DNA from: Aureivirga sp. CE67
Lineage (GTDB): Bacteria; Bacteroidota; Bacteroidia; Flavobacteriales; Flavobacteriaceae
Direction of reading: 5' to 3'
Length of the DNA stretch: 64,000 nt
Assembly (NCBI RefSeq): GCF_015767245.1
Contig: NZ_JADOTV010000004.1
Location: 1-64,000, forward strand
The notes beneath the pieces are model-generated. The model had not been told where the DNA came from, searched no databases, and saw nothing but the letters and a program-made list of their open reading frames with translations. Shown here piece by piece: positions 34,031 to 43,176 of this stretch. Positions within the stretch are counted from its first letter, which is position 1. The number at the start of each line of letters is the position of its first letter. Made by a program: the position numbers and the translations under genes.

Positions 34031-34083
34031 TATTGTAGTTGGTAATAAATTTAGAGGATAGTGGAGCAGTTCTGAGAAATAAA

Positions 34084-34110
34084 AAAAGCTATGAAAGAAT
34101 CATAGCTTTG
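34084..34110 (-). terminator. Terminator of the MlaFE-type operon
   Basis: AAAGCTATGA / TCATAGCTTT with a short loop, A-run ahead (T-run on the minus strand), 5 bp beyond the stop at 34115. Confidence 0.8.
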
Positions 34111-34114
34111 TGTT

Positions 34115-34879
34115 TTATTTTTCGTTTAGTAGTGCTTTTCGTACTTTTTTGAATAGGTTGGACGAATAAACAAAATCGGTGATTACTTTATTATCGGTTC
34201 TGAAAATGTCTTCGTGAGTTCCTTCCCATGCTTTGAATCCATCTTTTAGGAAAATAATTTTTTCTCCAATTTCCATCACAGAGTTCATATCATGTGTGTT
34301 GATGATGGTAATCATTTGGTATTCGTCTGTGATTTCTTGAATCAAATTATCGATAAGAATCGAAGTGGTTGGATCTAGTCCTGAATTTGGTTCATCACAA
34401 AAAAGATAACGTGGATTCATCACAATCGCTCTTGCAATGGCAACACGTTTTTGCATTCCTCCTGAAAGTTGTGCAGGGAATTTATTATTTACGTTTTCAA
34501 GGTTTACTCTTTTTAATACAAAATTTACACGATCTCTCATTTCGTCCAATGGTTGATTTGTAAACATTTTAAGTGGAAACATTACATTTGATTCGATTGT
34601 TTCGGAATCAAAAAGTGCACTTCCTTGAAAAACCATTCCCATTTCTTTTCGTAGGTTTCTCTTTTCTTTTATGGATAAGTCGGAATAAATTCTTCCGTCA
34701 TATGCGATGGTTCCTTTTTCTGGTTCATGTAGTCCTAATAAAGATTTCAGGAATACTGTTTTTCCAGATCCACTCTGTCCAATGATAAGATTGGTTTTAC
34801 CTTCTTCAAAAGTTGCTGAAATACCTTTTAGAACAGGTGTACCGTTGAATTCTTTATATAAATCTTTTACTTCTATCAT
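34115..34879 (-). CDS. MlaF-like ABC transporter ATPase
   Basis: 254 residues. Walker A IIGQSGSGKTVFLKSL (about 33-48), Q-loop MVFQGSALFD, signature LSGGMQKRVAIARAI, Walker B YLFCDEPNSGLDP and switch His in IINTHDMNSV. It begins directly behind the permease stop, so the two genes form an operon. MlaFE complexes move phospholipids between membranes to keep outer-membrane asymmetry. No MlaD-type binding protein is in the operon here, as is common in flavobacteria where it lies elsewhere. Confidence 0.93.
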   Translation of the reverse strand: MIEVKDLYKEFNGTPVLKGISATFEEGKTNLIIGQSGSGKTVFLKSLLGLHEPEKGTIAYDGRIYSDLSIKEKRNLRKEMGMVFQGSALFDSETIESNVMFPLKMFTNQPLDEMRDRVNFVLKRVNLENVNNKFPAQLSGGMQKRVAIARAIVMNPRYLFCDEPNSGLDPTTSILIDNLIQEITDEYQMITIINTHDMNSVMEIGEKIIFLKDGFKAWEGTHEDIFRTDNKVITDFVYSSNLFKKVRKALLNEK

Positions 34880-35620
34880 TTATCCTAAAAGCATTTGAGT
34901 TAAGAAATAGTTTAATAAAATAATTACAACACTTGTCCATACTACAGCTCTTGTACTTGCTCTACCAACTTCGATAGATCCTCCTTTTACGAAATATCCA
35001 TGATAAGCTGGGATTGTTGCGATGGCAAATGCGAAAACAGTAGATTTTATCATTGCGTAGGTAATTAAGAAAGGGTTGAAATCTTCTTGAATACCTATTA
35101 CGAAATCTTCAGTATAAAATAAATCTGTTAGTAAACCTGCAGCCCAACCTCCAAAAATACCAAGTGTCATTGAAAATAGAACTAGAATTGGGTAGAAAAA
35201 TAGTGCAGCAATAATTTTTGGTAACACTAAATAGTTTAAAGAATTTACTCCCATCACTTCTAGCGCATCGATTTGTTCTGTTACACGCATTGTTCCGATA
35301 CTAGAGGTAATATAAGAACCTACTTTTCCAGCTAAGATTACAGAAGTAAACGTAGGTGCGAATTCTAGAATTACGGATCGTTTTGTGGCAAATCCGATTA
35401 GATATTTTGGGATAAAGGGACTGTCAACATTTAAAGCAGTTTGAATAGCTACAACTCCTCCAATAAAAAAGGAGATAAATGTTATTATTCCGATTGACTT
35501 TAACCCTAAATCTTCGATTTCCTTAAAAAGGGTTTCTCTGAAGACAGACCATTTTTGAGGTTTTCTGAATGTCTGCTTCAACATTAAGTAATACTTTCCT
35601 ATATGCTCGATATAATTCAT
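34880..35620 (-). CDS. MlaE-like ABC transporter permease
   Basis: 246 residues. A short amphipathic N-terminal helix is followed by membrane helices at about 42-62, 85-105, 135-170, 190-210 and 222-243. MlaE core pieces: GIITFISFFIGGVVAIQTAL, the E-L/F-A-P cluster SVILEFAPTFTSVILAGKVG and RVTEQIDALEVMGVNSLNYL (E-Q-I-D-A-L is the family fingerprint). Inner-membrane part of the lipid transporter. First gene of the two-gene operon; the ATPase start codon follows its stop immediately. Confidence 0.93.
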   Translation of the reverse strand: MNYIEHIGKYYLMLKQTFRKPQKWSVFRETLFKEIEDLGLKSIGIITFISFFIGGVVAIQTALNVDSPFIPKYLIGFATKRSVILEFAPTFTSVILAGKVGSYITSSIGTMRVTEQIDALEVMGVNSLNYLVLPKIIAALFFYPILVLFSMTLGIFGGWAAGLLTDLFYTEDFVIGIQEDFNPFLITYAMIKSTVFAFAIATIPAYHGYFVKGGSIEVGRASTRAVVWTSVVIILLNYFLTQMLLG

Positions 35621-35707
35621 CTCAGCTATTTTTGCGCTAAAATATTAATAAATGGTAAAATACGGCATTTTATATTAAAAATTAAACTTTTAAGAAACAA
35701 AAAGTAG

Positions 35708-35715
35708 TAATTTTG
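35708..35715 (+). promoter_or_regulatory. -7 box TAATTTTG
   Basis: Exact TAnnTTTG match 26 bp before the ATG at 35741. A -33 TTG is not seen. Confidence 0.45.
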
Positions 35716-35740
35716 ACCATTATAAATTTAAGATTTTATC

Positions 35741-37390
35741 ATGAGAAAGTTTTTATTTTTATTTTTTGCAGGGCTTTTTTTAACACAAGCACAAGTAAAT
35801 GAGCAAACTACTGCAAAAAATCATGAGAATAAACCAAAATTGGTTGTTGGAATTGTTGTAGATCAAATGCGTTATGATTATTTAACTCGCTTCTACAGTA
35901 AATATGGAGAAGGTGGTTTTAAAAGAATCATGAATGATGGTTTCAACATGAAAAATGCACATTATAACTACATTCCGACATATACGGCAGTTGGACATAC
36001 GTCAATTTATGCTGGAACGACACCTACAAATCATGGAATTATTTCTAATTCTTGGTATGATAAATATGCTAAAGAAGGTATTTATTGTGTAGATGATTCA
36101 AACTATAATACAGTTGGAACAAATTCTGACGAAGGGAAAAAATCTCCTCACAGATTACAAACTACAACTGTTACGGATCAAGTTCATTTAGGACAAAATA
36201 ATAATGGAAAAGTAATTAGTGTTGCTATTAAAGATCGTTCGGCGATTTTACCTGGGGGACACACAGCAAACGGAGCTTTCTGGTTTGATGGTGGAGATCA
36301 AGGGAAATGGGTAACAAGTACTTTTTATATGGATAAGCTTCCTTCTTGGGTAGCGAAATACAATACTTCAGGAGATGTGGATAAATTAATGAGCAAACCT
36401 TGGGAAACTTATTATCCAATTGAAACTTACACAGAAAGTATTGCAGATGATAATCCTTATGAAAGAAAATTTAAAGGAGAAGAAAAACCAACTTTTCCAC
36501 ATGATGTTCCTAATTTAAGAAAGACAAACAAAAATTATAGTCTGATAAAAGCAATTCCTGCTGGAAATACTATGACTAAAAACTTTGCAGAAGCTGCGAT
36601 TCTTGGAGAGAATTTAGGAAAAAGCGAATTTGTAGATTTCTTAGCAGTGAGTTTTTCTAGTACAGATTATGTTGGACATCAGTTTGGTGTAGATTCAAAA
36701 GAGATTGAAGATACTTACATTCGTTTGGATAAAGATTTAGAAGAATTTTTTAATTTCTTAGATAAAGAAGTAGGAAAAGGAAATTATACTTTATTCTTAA
36801 CTGCGGATCATGCTGCGGTGCAAGTTCCTTCTTACTTAAATTCTTTAAAAATTCCTGGAGGATATTTTGATGATGAAGTTTTTGCAAATTATGTAAACGA
36901 TATCACGGAGAATTATTTTGGATCAAGAGAAATAGTAGAGAATATTTCTAATTTCCAGATTTTCTTAAATGCTGAAGAAGTAAGAGAATTAAAATTAAAC
37001 AAAGCTTATGTACAACAAGTAATTGCTGATGAAATTATCAACTTCAAAGGAGTTTATAAATCAGTGACTGCACAAGCTTTACAAAGTTCTAGTTTTGATT
37101 ATGGAATTTTAGATTTATTACAAAAAGGATATAATCAAAAGTTTTCTGGAGATATTTTATTTGTTCCAACTCCAGCAACAATTAGCTATCCAAAACACGG
37201 ATCTACACATGGATCAGGTTATAGTTATGATACACACGTTCCAATGATTTTCTACGGAGTAGGTATTAACCAAGGAACTTCTATGAATTATTATCCAATT
37301 ATTGATATTGCTCCAACAATTTCTACATTAATCGGAGTGGAATATCCAAATGGAAATACGGGACAACCAATTTCTGAAGTTTTAGAATAA
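35741..37390 (+). CDS. PafA-type alkaline phosphatase
   Basis: 549 residues. Signal peptide 1-18 (ends TQAQ). Metal and active-site residues of the Elizabethkingia PafA type are in place: D41 in VVDQMRYDY, nucleophile Thr in PTYTAVGHTSIYAG (T82), Asn in ISNSWYD, Lys and Arg in AIKDRSAILPGGH, D and H in STDYVGHQFG, D-H in LTADHAA and a last His in KHGSTHGSG. It is a calcium-independent periplasmic phosphomonoesterase insensitive to phosphate in known members. It has its own promoter and terminator; a Pho box was not recognised. Confidence 0.93.
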   Translation: MRKFLFLFFAGLFLTQAQVNEQTTAKNHENKPKLVVGIVVDQMRYDYLTRFYSKYGEGGFKRIMNDGFNMKNAHYNYIPTYTAVGHTSIYAGTTPTNHGIISNSWYDKYAKEGIYCVDDSNYNTVGTNSDEGKKSPHRLQTTTVTDQVHLGQNNNGKVISVAIKDRSAILPGGHTANGAFWFDGGDQGKWVTSTFYMDKLPSWVAKYNTSGDVDKLMSKPWETYYPIETYTESIADDNPYERKFKGEEKPTFPHDVPNLRKTNKNYSLIKAIPAGNTMTKNFAEAAILGENLGKSEFVDFLAVSFSSTDYVGHQFGVDSKEIEDTYIRLDKDLEEFFNFLDKEVGKGNYTLFLTADHAAVQVPSYLNSLKIPGGYFDDEVFANYVNDITENYFGSREIVENISNFQIFLNAEEVRELKLNKAYVQQVIADEIINFKGVYKSVTAQALQSSSFDYGILDLLQKGYNQKFSGDILFVPTPATISYPKHGSTHGSGYSYDTHVPMIFYGVGINQGTSMNYYPIIDIAPTISTLIGVEYPNGNTGQPISEVLE

Positions 37391-37410
37391 TATAAGAATT
37401 GATATAAAAC

Positions 37411-37443
37411 AAAAAAGCTGTCGTAATTGACAGCTTTTTTTAT
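37411..37443 (+). terminator. Terminator of the phosphatase gene
   Basis: AAAAAAGCTGTC / GACAGCTTTTTT, 12-bp stem, 6-nt loop GTAATT, T-run. Confidence 0.92.
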
Positions 37444-37535
37444 GAATTATTTTTTGTTTTCATATTTAGTTTATTCATTTTACTCATTTCTTTTATATTT
37501 TTTAATTTGGAATTCGTGAATCTCATACTTCGATT

Positions 37536-37698
37536 TGTTCTTGATAAAAAAACGAACCAAAAAAATCAAGACTTTATTTTTAAAATCAAAAATCTACGAA
37601 ATTTGAAAAAGACGAAAAAACTCGCTGTCGCTCAAACAGCTTTTCATCTATTTTTTTCAAAATTCTTGATTTTTACAATTTTAAAAATAGGTCAATAA
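37536..37698. repeat. Imperfect long inverted repeat (possible mobile remnant)
   Basis: AAAAATCAAG (37561-37570) is complementary to CTTGATTTTT (37665-37674), and the adjoining AT-rich arms pair partly as well. Inside lies GCTGT-CGCTCAA-ACAGC. Only one copy is in this window, so its being a dispersed repeat is a guess. The convergent CpsB-like gene ends at 37729. Confidence 0.4.
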
Positions 37699-37728
37699 AT
37701 TTCTCGTAAATGAGTTTAAAATTAGATT

Positions 37729-38460
37729 TTAAAGGAAAAATTTATTGTTCTCTAGAAGAGGAATCAAGTGTTTTGCGTTTTTCTTTGTCGCTACTTTTTT
37801 AAGTAATTCCAAATGACCTTTATGATGTGTATCTGTTCCTGCAAAATTGTACATTCCTTCTTTTAAAAGTTTCTTTGCAGTGATTGTTACATTAGAACCA
37901 TATTGTGGTGTTAGTGAAAGTAAATTCAATTGAAATTTACATCCAAGCTGTTTTAATTTTATATACATTCCATAGTTGTCATGATAATAAGCATATCGTT
38001 CAGGATGTGCTAAAACAGGAATATAACCAGCCATTTTTATTTCAAAAATAATATCTAAAAGATTAATAGGAGGATTCATATAAGAAAGCTCCACCAAAAT
38101 ATAATTATCTTTCAGCGTCAAAATTTCTTTTTTGTCTAAAAGTTCTAAAAACTGATCATCTAACATGTATTCAGCCGCAGCTCGAATTTTTACATCGATA
38201 TTATTATGGATCAATTCTTGTTGTACTTCTTTTAATTTTCTCAGAATAATATCCGGATTATTCTTCCAAACATCTCCTAAAATATGTGGTGTTGTAATGA
38301 TGTTTTTAATTCCATAAGAAGCCATTTTTTCAATTAAATTTAAGGAATCTTCCATGTCCTTTGCGCCATCATCTATACCTGGTAACAAATGAGAGTGAAT
38401 ATCAACATACTCATTTGGGAAAAAATCTTTTGGATCTAATTCTTTATTTAAAAACCACAT
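37729..38460 (-). CDS. CpsB/YwqE-type PHP-domain tyrosine phosphatase
   Basis: 243 residues. PHP metal motifs: VDIHSHLLPGIDDGAKD (H22, H24), NIITTPHILGD, the Glu of RAAAEYMLD, LAHPERYAYY and FAGTDTHHKG. These mark the manganese-dependent tyrosine phosphatases that regulate bacterial tyrosine kinases of capsule and exopolysaccharide export. In flavobacteria such genes often lie in polysaccharide loci; here mannose-1-phosphate guanylyltransferase lies about 1.5 kb away, which fits that setting loosely. Cytoplasmic. Monocistronic. Confidence 0.9.
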   Translation of the reverse strand: MWFLNKELDPKDFFPNEYVDIHSHLLPGIDDGAKDMEDSLNLIEKMASYGIKNIITTPHILGDVWKNNPDIILRKLKEVQQELIHNNIDVKIRAAAEYMLDDQFLELLDKKEILTLKDNYILVELSYMNPPINLLDIIFEIKMAGYIPVLAHPERYAYYHDNYGMYIKLKQLGCKFQLNLLSLTPQYGSNVTITAKKLLKEGMYNFAGTDTHHKGHLELLKKVATKKNAKHLIPLLENNKFFL

Positions 38461-38628
38461 TTTGTCTAAAAATTTAAAAACGAAGCGAAACTAATTAATA
38501 AAATGCACTTTTTGAGAAAAAATTGTATTAAATTGGAAAAGCTATTTCTTTCGTAGTAATTTTTGAAAAAAATAGATTGAGATTTTTAAAAAAAAGTTAG
38601 ATTGCAAATTCAATTTTAGAACAAAAAA

Positions 38629-39309
38629 ATGAAAAATATAGTAGTTACAGGAGCGAGTAGAGGAATTGGTTTTGAGCTAATTCAGTTATTTGCAGCAGAA
38701 GGAAACAAAGTTTTGGCTTTGTCAAGAAATATTTCTCCAATAGAAAAATTAGAAAACGAAAATATACAAGCAATTTCTGTAGATCTGACAAATGAAGCAG
38801 ATATTCACACAGTTCATGATTATATCCAAAACAATTGGGAAAAAGTAGATATTCTAGTAAATAATGCTGGAAGTTTGGTAAACAAACCATTTTTAGAAAT
38901 TACACAAGAAGATTTCTTAAAAGTGTATCAAGTAAATGTTTTTGGAGTTGCTAAAATGACACAATTGATGATTCCTTTTATGAAAGAAGGAAGTCATGTA
39001 GTGAATATCAGTAGTATGGGAGGAATTCAAGGAAGTATGAAATTCCCAGGATTGGCAGCTTATAGTTCAGCTAAAGGAGCAGTAATTACTTTGACAGAAC
39101 TTTTAGCAGAAGAATACAAAGATTCAGGAATTTCATTTAATGTTTTAGCTTTAGGAGCTGTACAGACAGAAATGTTAGAAGAAGCTTTTCCAGGATATCA
39201 AGCGCCAGTAAATGCTTTAGAAATGGCAACTTATATCAAGAATTTTGCAGAAAATAGTGGAAAATTCTATAATGGGAAAGTTTTACAAGTTTCAGCTTCA
39301 ACGCCATAG
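38629..39309 (+). CDS. Short-chain dehydrogenase/reductase
   Basis: 226 residues, classical SDR: VTGASRGIGFELIQLFA (T-G-x3-G-x-G), VDILVNNAGSL (N-N-A-G), VVNISSMGG (catalytic Ser) and YSSAKGAVITLTE (Y-x3-K). The length and lack of a C-terminal G-G-x motif place it among the shorter SDRs. Substrate unknown. First gene of a plus-strand run with SprT and mannose-1-phosphate guanylyltransferase; only 2 bp separate it from the SprT start. Confidence 0.92.
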   Translation: MKNIVVTGASRGIGFELIQLFAAEGNKVLALSRNISPIEKLENENIQAISVDLTNEADIHTVHDYIQNNWEKVDILVNNAGSLVNKPFLEITQEDFLKVYQVNVFGVAKMTQLMIPFMKEGSHVVNISSMGGIQGSMKFPGLAAYSSAKGAVITLTELLAEEYKDSGISFNVLALGAVQTEMLEEAFPGYQAPVNALEMATYIKNFAENSGKFYNGKVLQVSASTP

Positions 39310-39311
39310 CT

Positions 39312-39908
39312 TTGGAAAATATTGAAGTTTTAAAAGAATTTATACCAGAGGGTGCTTTTTCAGAAATAAAAAATCTTTTGAAAAAGTACCCTATTTCTAT
39401 TGAAATTGTGAAACAACGAAAAACACGTCATGGTGATTTTCGGAGAATGCCAAATGGAAAAGTAAAAATCACGATTAACAATAGTTTAAATAAATATCAA
39501 TTTCTTCTTACTTTGGTTCATGAAATTGCGCATTTTGTGGTGTTTTTAAATTATAAAAATGTAAAACCACACGGAAAAGAGTGGAAACAAACTTTTCAAC
39601 ATTTGATGCTTCCTTTTTTAAAACCAGAGATTTATCCAGATACAATTCTTTCTCCTTTGGCCAATTATCTTAAAAATCCGAAGGCGAGTACAGACTCTGA
39701 TATTAATTTATCTTTAGCTTTAAAGAATAAAACTAAAAACTCCGAAAAGAATTTTATCTTTGAGCTTTCGTTTGGAAGTGAATTTCTTTATCAAAATCGA
39801 AATTTTATTGTAGAGAATAAAAAAAGAAAACGACTAGTATGTTTAGAAATTCAGACGCAAAAGCGATTTTTATTTAATCCATTAGTAGAAGTAGAGTTTA
39901 TAAAATAA
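39312..39908 (+). CDS. SprT-like zinc metalloprotease (TTG start)
   Basis: 198 residues. The zinc motif is LTLVHEIAHFVVF (H70, E71, H74) with a third ligand in VKPHGKEWKQTF, the SprT arrangement (H-E-x-x-H then H-G-x-x-W). The likely start is TTG at 39312, 2 bp after the SDR stop; no ATG lies before the conserved region. The C-terminal part (about 110-198) is beta-rich and basic and lacks an obvious zinc ribbon. The role of SprT proteins in bacteria is unclear; eukaryotic relatives handle DNA-protein crosslinks. Confidence 0.87.
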   Translation: MENIEVLKEFIPEGAFSEIKNLLKKYPISIEIVKQRKTRHGDFRRMPNGKVKITINNSLNKYQFLLTLVHEIAHFVVFLNYKNVKPHGKEWKQTFQHLMLPFLKPEIYPDTILSPLANYLKNPKASTDSDINLSLALKNKTKNSEKNFIFELSFGSEFLYQNRNFIVENKKRKRLVCLEIQTQKRFLFNPLVEVEFIK

Positions 39909-39954
39909 GCTTTTTGTAAGTTTTTTTATAAAATTGAAGATAAAATACAACGAT

Positions 39955-41025
39955 ATGCAAAGTAACTATTACGCTATTATTATGGCAGGTGGAATTGGTT
40001 CACGATTTTGGCCAGTGAGTACAAAAAAGTTTCCAAAACAATTCCACGATATGTTAGGAACAGGAGAGACGTTGATTCAGAAGACTTTTTCGAGATTGGA
40101 AAAGTTGATCCCAGCAGAAAATATTTTGATTTCAACAAATGAGGAGTACAAAGATTTAGTTCTTGAGCAGTTGCCAAAAATAGACGAAACACAATTGATT
40201 TTAGAGCCAACAATGCGAAATACGGCACCATGTATTTTGTATGCAGCAAAGAAGGTTTATGCTAAAAACCAAGATGCTGTAATGTTAGTTGCTCCTTCAG
40301 ATCATTGGATTGAAGATGAAGATACTTTTATTAAATCAATTGAAACTTCTTTTAAAGCTACTGAAAAATCGGATATTTTGATGACTTTAGGAATCCAACC
40401 TTCCTATCCAAACACAGGATATGGTTATATTCAATTTAACGAAGAGGAGGCAGAAATAAAGAAAGTAAAACAATTTACAGAAAAGCCAAATCTAGAAAAA
40501 GCAAAAGAATTTTTAGCAAGTGGTGAATATCTTTGGAATGCAGGAATTTTCATCTGGAGTGCAGCACATATTCTAAACTCTTTTGAGAAGTTTTTACCAG
40601 AAATGTCAGCACTTTTTGCAAAAGGAAATGAAGCTTATAATACAGAAAATGAAACTACTTTTATTGAAGAAAACTATCCTTTAGCAGAAAATATTTCTAT
40701 TGATTTCGGAATCATGGAAAAAGCACAAAATGTGTATGTTTTACCAGTTGATTTCGGATGGAATGATCTTGGAACTTGGGGGTCTATTTACAATAAATTA
40801 CCAAAAGATTCGCAAGAAAATGCTGTAGTAGGAGATAAGACAGTTTGTATTGATTCGAAGAAAAATATCATTCGATCTTCTGGAGAAAAGCGAATTGTAG
40901 TTTGTGGTTTAGAAGATTTTATCGTTGTTGAAGATAAGGATACAATCTTAATTTGTCCGAAAGATAAAGAGCAAGAAATTAAAAATATTAGTGCTGAGGT
41001 AAACGAGAAGTTTCCTTTGAACTAA
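39955..41025 (+). CDS. manC: Mannose-1-phosphate guanylyltransferase
   Basis: 356 residues from the ATG at 39955; a TTG 21 bp earlier is possible but less likely. Pyrophosphorylase signature IIMAGGIGSRFWPVSTKKFPKQF (G-G-x-G-S/T-R-x-W-P-x-S), LIQKTFSRLEKL, EPTMRNTAPCI and VAPSDHWIED, then FTEKPNLEKAKEFL and WNAGIFIW. It is the single-domain form, without the isomerase domain of fused ManC proteins. Reaction: mannose-1-phosphate plus GTP to GDP-mannose, feeding polysaccharide, O-antigen or fucose routes. It follows the SprT gene and ends at the terminator at 41046. Confidence 0.92.
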   Translation: MQSNYYAIIMAGGIGSRFWPVSTKKFPKQFHDMLGTGETLIQKTFSRLEKLIPAENILISTNEEYKDLVLEQLPKIDETQLILEPTMRNTAPCILYAAKKVYAKNQDAVMLVAPSDHWIEDEDTFIKSIETSFKATEKSDILMTLGIQPSYPNTGYGYIQFNEEEAEIKKVKQFTEKPNLEKAKEFLASGEYLWNAGIFIWSAAHILNSFEKFLPEMSALFAKGNEAYNTENETTFIEENYPLAENISIDFGIMEKAQNVYVLPVDFGWNDLGTWGSIYNKLPKDSQENAVVGDKTVCIDSKKNIIRSSGEKRIVVCGLEDFIVVEDKDTILICPKDKEQEIKNISAEVNEKFPLN

Positions 41026-41045
41026 AATATTTTACATAAAAAAAA

Positions 41046-41079
41046 CAAAAACCCGAGATTGTAATAATCTTGGGTTTTT
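41046..41079 (+). terminator. Terminator of the SDR-SprT-manC run
   Basis: AAAAACCCGAGATT / AATCTTGGGTTTTT with a G-T wobble, 5-nt loop and T-run. Confidence 0.88.
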
Positions 41080-41132
41080 TCATAAACAAACTTAAATGCA
41101 AAAAACTCTTTTATATGATTCTTAAAAGAGAA

Positions 41133-41861
41133 TTACTTTATTTTCCAAGAATAAGTTAGGTTGAAACCATTTGCATTATATGAAGGATTTTTCTCCCACC
41201 AGTCGTTGTTCGATTGGTGAAATTGTCCATAACTTAATCGCCATTTACTTCCTTTTTTTGAAGTGTACTCCAATCCTAAATGACTAGAATGTGTAAAGGT
41301 GAAATTTGTTCCATTATGTGGAAATTTTGAAAACCCTTGATAAAAACCTGTTCCATATTCCAAATAAGGACTCAAACGTTTTTTACCAAAAATATGCCAT
41401 CTGAAATAAGGTTGTAAACCCACTCCAAATCCTGTTTTTTGTGTTTTGCTTAAATAATTTCTTTCATCAAACCATTGTTGGAAACTTACTTCTAGCGCTA
41501 CTGCAAACCATGGAGAAATTCTTCTTTCTACTCCAAAATGTTCTTTTATAACCGTTTTATATTCCCCAATAGCGTAACTTCCCCTTACTTGCCAATAATC
41601 TCCTTGTTTTTCAGATTTGAAAACAAATTTTGCCAAAATATAGGAAACAGTAGCTGCTCCAGCAACACGAAGAAATATTTTTTCATTTGTTAATGTAATT
41701 CCTCCGCCATGATGTAAACCAGGAATTTCTGGCCATTCTTTTGCTTCTTTATAAGCTATTACCTTTGAATCTGTTTTTTGTGAAAATACTTTTGTATTTG
41801 TAAGTAAAATCAAAGCGAAAATCAGAAGGTTTTGAATTTTATATTTTTGAAATAAATTCAT
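41133..41861 (-). CDS. PagL/acyloxyacyl-hydrolase-like outer-membrane protein
   Basis: 242 residues. N-terminal signal region 1-27 (ends KVFSQ), then a beta-barrel-like pattern of alternating aromatic and polar residues to the terminal strand NLTYSWKIK. The segment FTHSSHLGLEYTSKKGSKWR then LSYGQFHQSNNDWWEKNP contains H-x-S-N followed by N-P, as in the lipid A deacylase PagL (catalytic His and Ser) and flavobacterial acyloxyacyl hydrolases. Would act in the outer membrane on lipid A. Next to a second beta-barrel gene, 30 bp away on the same strand, so likely one operon. Confidence 0.75.
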   Translation of the reverse strand: MNLFQKYKIQNLLIFALILLTNTKVFSQKTDSKVIAYKEAKEWPEIPGLHHGGGITLTNEKIFLRVAGAATVSYILAKFVFKSEKQGDYWQVRGSYAIGEYKTVIKEHFGVERRISPWFAVALEVSFQQWFDERNYLSKTQKTGFGVGLQPYFRWHIFGKKRLSPYLEYGTGFYQGFSKFPHNGTNFTFTHSSHLGLEYTSKKGSKWRLSYGQFHQSNNDWWEKNPSYNANGFNLTYSWKIK

Positions 41862-41891
41862 GTTTTTTTAGTTTAAATTTTTGCTGATAAA

Positions 41892-42512
41892 TTATTTACC
41901 AATAAAATATCCGATAGAAAATGTGAAGTAATTATTCGAAATATTTTGATCAATTGCGTTGATAACCACTTTCGAATTTGGCATAAAATGGTAACTAAAA
42001 CTCAAGCGAACTTGATCATATTCAATTCCTGTTTTTAGCATTCCTCCCCAAGTAGGGTCAAAAGAAAAAGGCTTGTCTTCCCAAATAATATCTCTGGAAT
42101 AATTATTTACGATATCAGAAGAAATATCTGCAAGCTCATAATAACCAAAACCAGCTTCTATAAAAGGAAAAAGCTTTTCGGTTTCAAAAAGATAATATTG
42201 TGCAGTTGCGGTGTAGTTTAAGTTCAACCTAGAACTTCCTGTAATATAATTTCCTTCTGCATTTTTAATTTTTTTAGCTAAACCAGCACCTTCAATTCTC
42301 GCACCGATTTTCAATTTGTCAGAAATAGTATATTTTATTTCACTTCCAACGATTACATCTGTTTTTCCATGTGGAAATATTAAACCAAAATCTACTCCAA
42401 GACGAAATTTTTTCAAGATTTGCGCAGAACTATCTGTGAAAGAAAATAGAAGTATGATTGTACAAAAACTCGTAAGAATAGATTGTTTGGTTTTAAGTCT
42501 TTTTAATTTCAT
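41892..42512 (-). CDS. Outer-membrane beta-barrel protein
   Basis: 206 residues. Signal peptide about 1-30 (ends DSSAQ). The mature part shows porin-like beta strands (RLGVDFGLIFPHGKT, LFPFIEAGFGYYEL, VRLSFSYHFMPN) and ends in YFTFSIGYFIGK, an aromatic-terminated strand. An eight-stranded barrel is likely. Function unknown. It lies upstream of the PagL-like gene and 100 bp downstream of the Crp/Fnr regulator gene, all on the minus strand. Confidence 0.75.
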   Translation of the reverse strand: MKLKRLKTKQSILTSFCTIILLFSFTDSSAQILKKFRLGVDFGLIFPHGKTDVIVGSEIKYTISDKLKIGARIEGAGLAKKIKNAEGNYITGSSRLNLNYTATAQYYLFETEKLFPFIEAGFGYYELADISSDIVNNYSRDIIWEDKPFSFDPTWGGMLKTGIEYDQVRLSFSYHFMPNSKVVINAIDQNISNNYFTFSIGYFIGK

Positions 42513-42612
42513 TTAATTTCTTCGTTTTGTTCTTTGGCAAAAGAAGAAAATGAAAAGGAAATAAAAATTGACCTGAAGTCAAGTAATCGGCTTTTTCATT
42601 AAAAACCCTAGA

Positions 42613-43176
42613 TTAAACGATCTTTTTTCGGATTCTACTTAATGTTTCTGGACGAATATTGAAATAGTTTGCAATCTTGTTTAAAGGAATGTTTTTTAAA
42701 ATTTCTGGATTGCTTTTTACCATTTCTAAGTACATTTCTTCTTTAGATTTTAAAAGTAAATCTCGTTCGCGATTGTATTTTTTTACATAATAATTTTCCA
42801 CTTCTTTTCGGCCAATTTTATTAGCTAAAATAGATCTCTCACAGATTTTTTGATAATCGGAATAATTTAATTCTTCATAAACACAGTCAGTAATCGCAGT
42901 TCCTTGAATCTCTGAAGGAGTTTTTGTTAATATTGAAGCAAAAGAACAGAAGAAGTTTCCTTTGAAGATGAAACTCAAAGTTTTTTCAATTTCACCAAAA
43001 CCTATAGAAGTTTCAATAATTCCTTGGTTTAAGAAATAAATTTTATCACCAATCTTACTATACGGATAAATGATTGTTCCTTTTTTTACTGTTTTTTGTA
43101 CAATGTCAAATGGAATTTTGTCTTGATCAAATCGTTTGTCGTAGTGTTCTTTTATATAATCACTTAAAGTTATCAT
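42613..43176 (-). CDS. Crp/Fnr-family regulator with FNR-type recognition helix
   Basis: 187 residues from the internal Met; an upstream Met at 43197 adds seven atypical residues. The cyclic-nucleotide-binding-like beta roll (about 15-120) includes KKGTIIYPYSKIGDKIYFLNQGII. The C-terminal helix-turn-helix reads LNKIANYFNIRPETLSRIRK, with the E-x-x-S-R pattern that in FNR contacts TTGAT half-sites. There are no N-terminal Cys for an iron-sulfur cluster, so the signal is not oxygen through that route. Divergent from the SulP gene. Possible targets: the boxes at 47153-47259. Confidence 0.88.
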   Translation of the reverse strand: MITLSDYIKEHYDKRFDQDKIPFDIVQKTVKKGTIIYPYSKIGDKIYFLNQGIIETSIGFGEIEKTLSFIFKGNFFCSFASILTKTPSEIQGTAITDCVYEELNYSDYQKICERSILANKIGRKEVENYYVKKYNRERDLLLKSKEEMYLEMVKSNPEILKNIPLNKIANYFNIRPETLSRIRKKIV

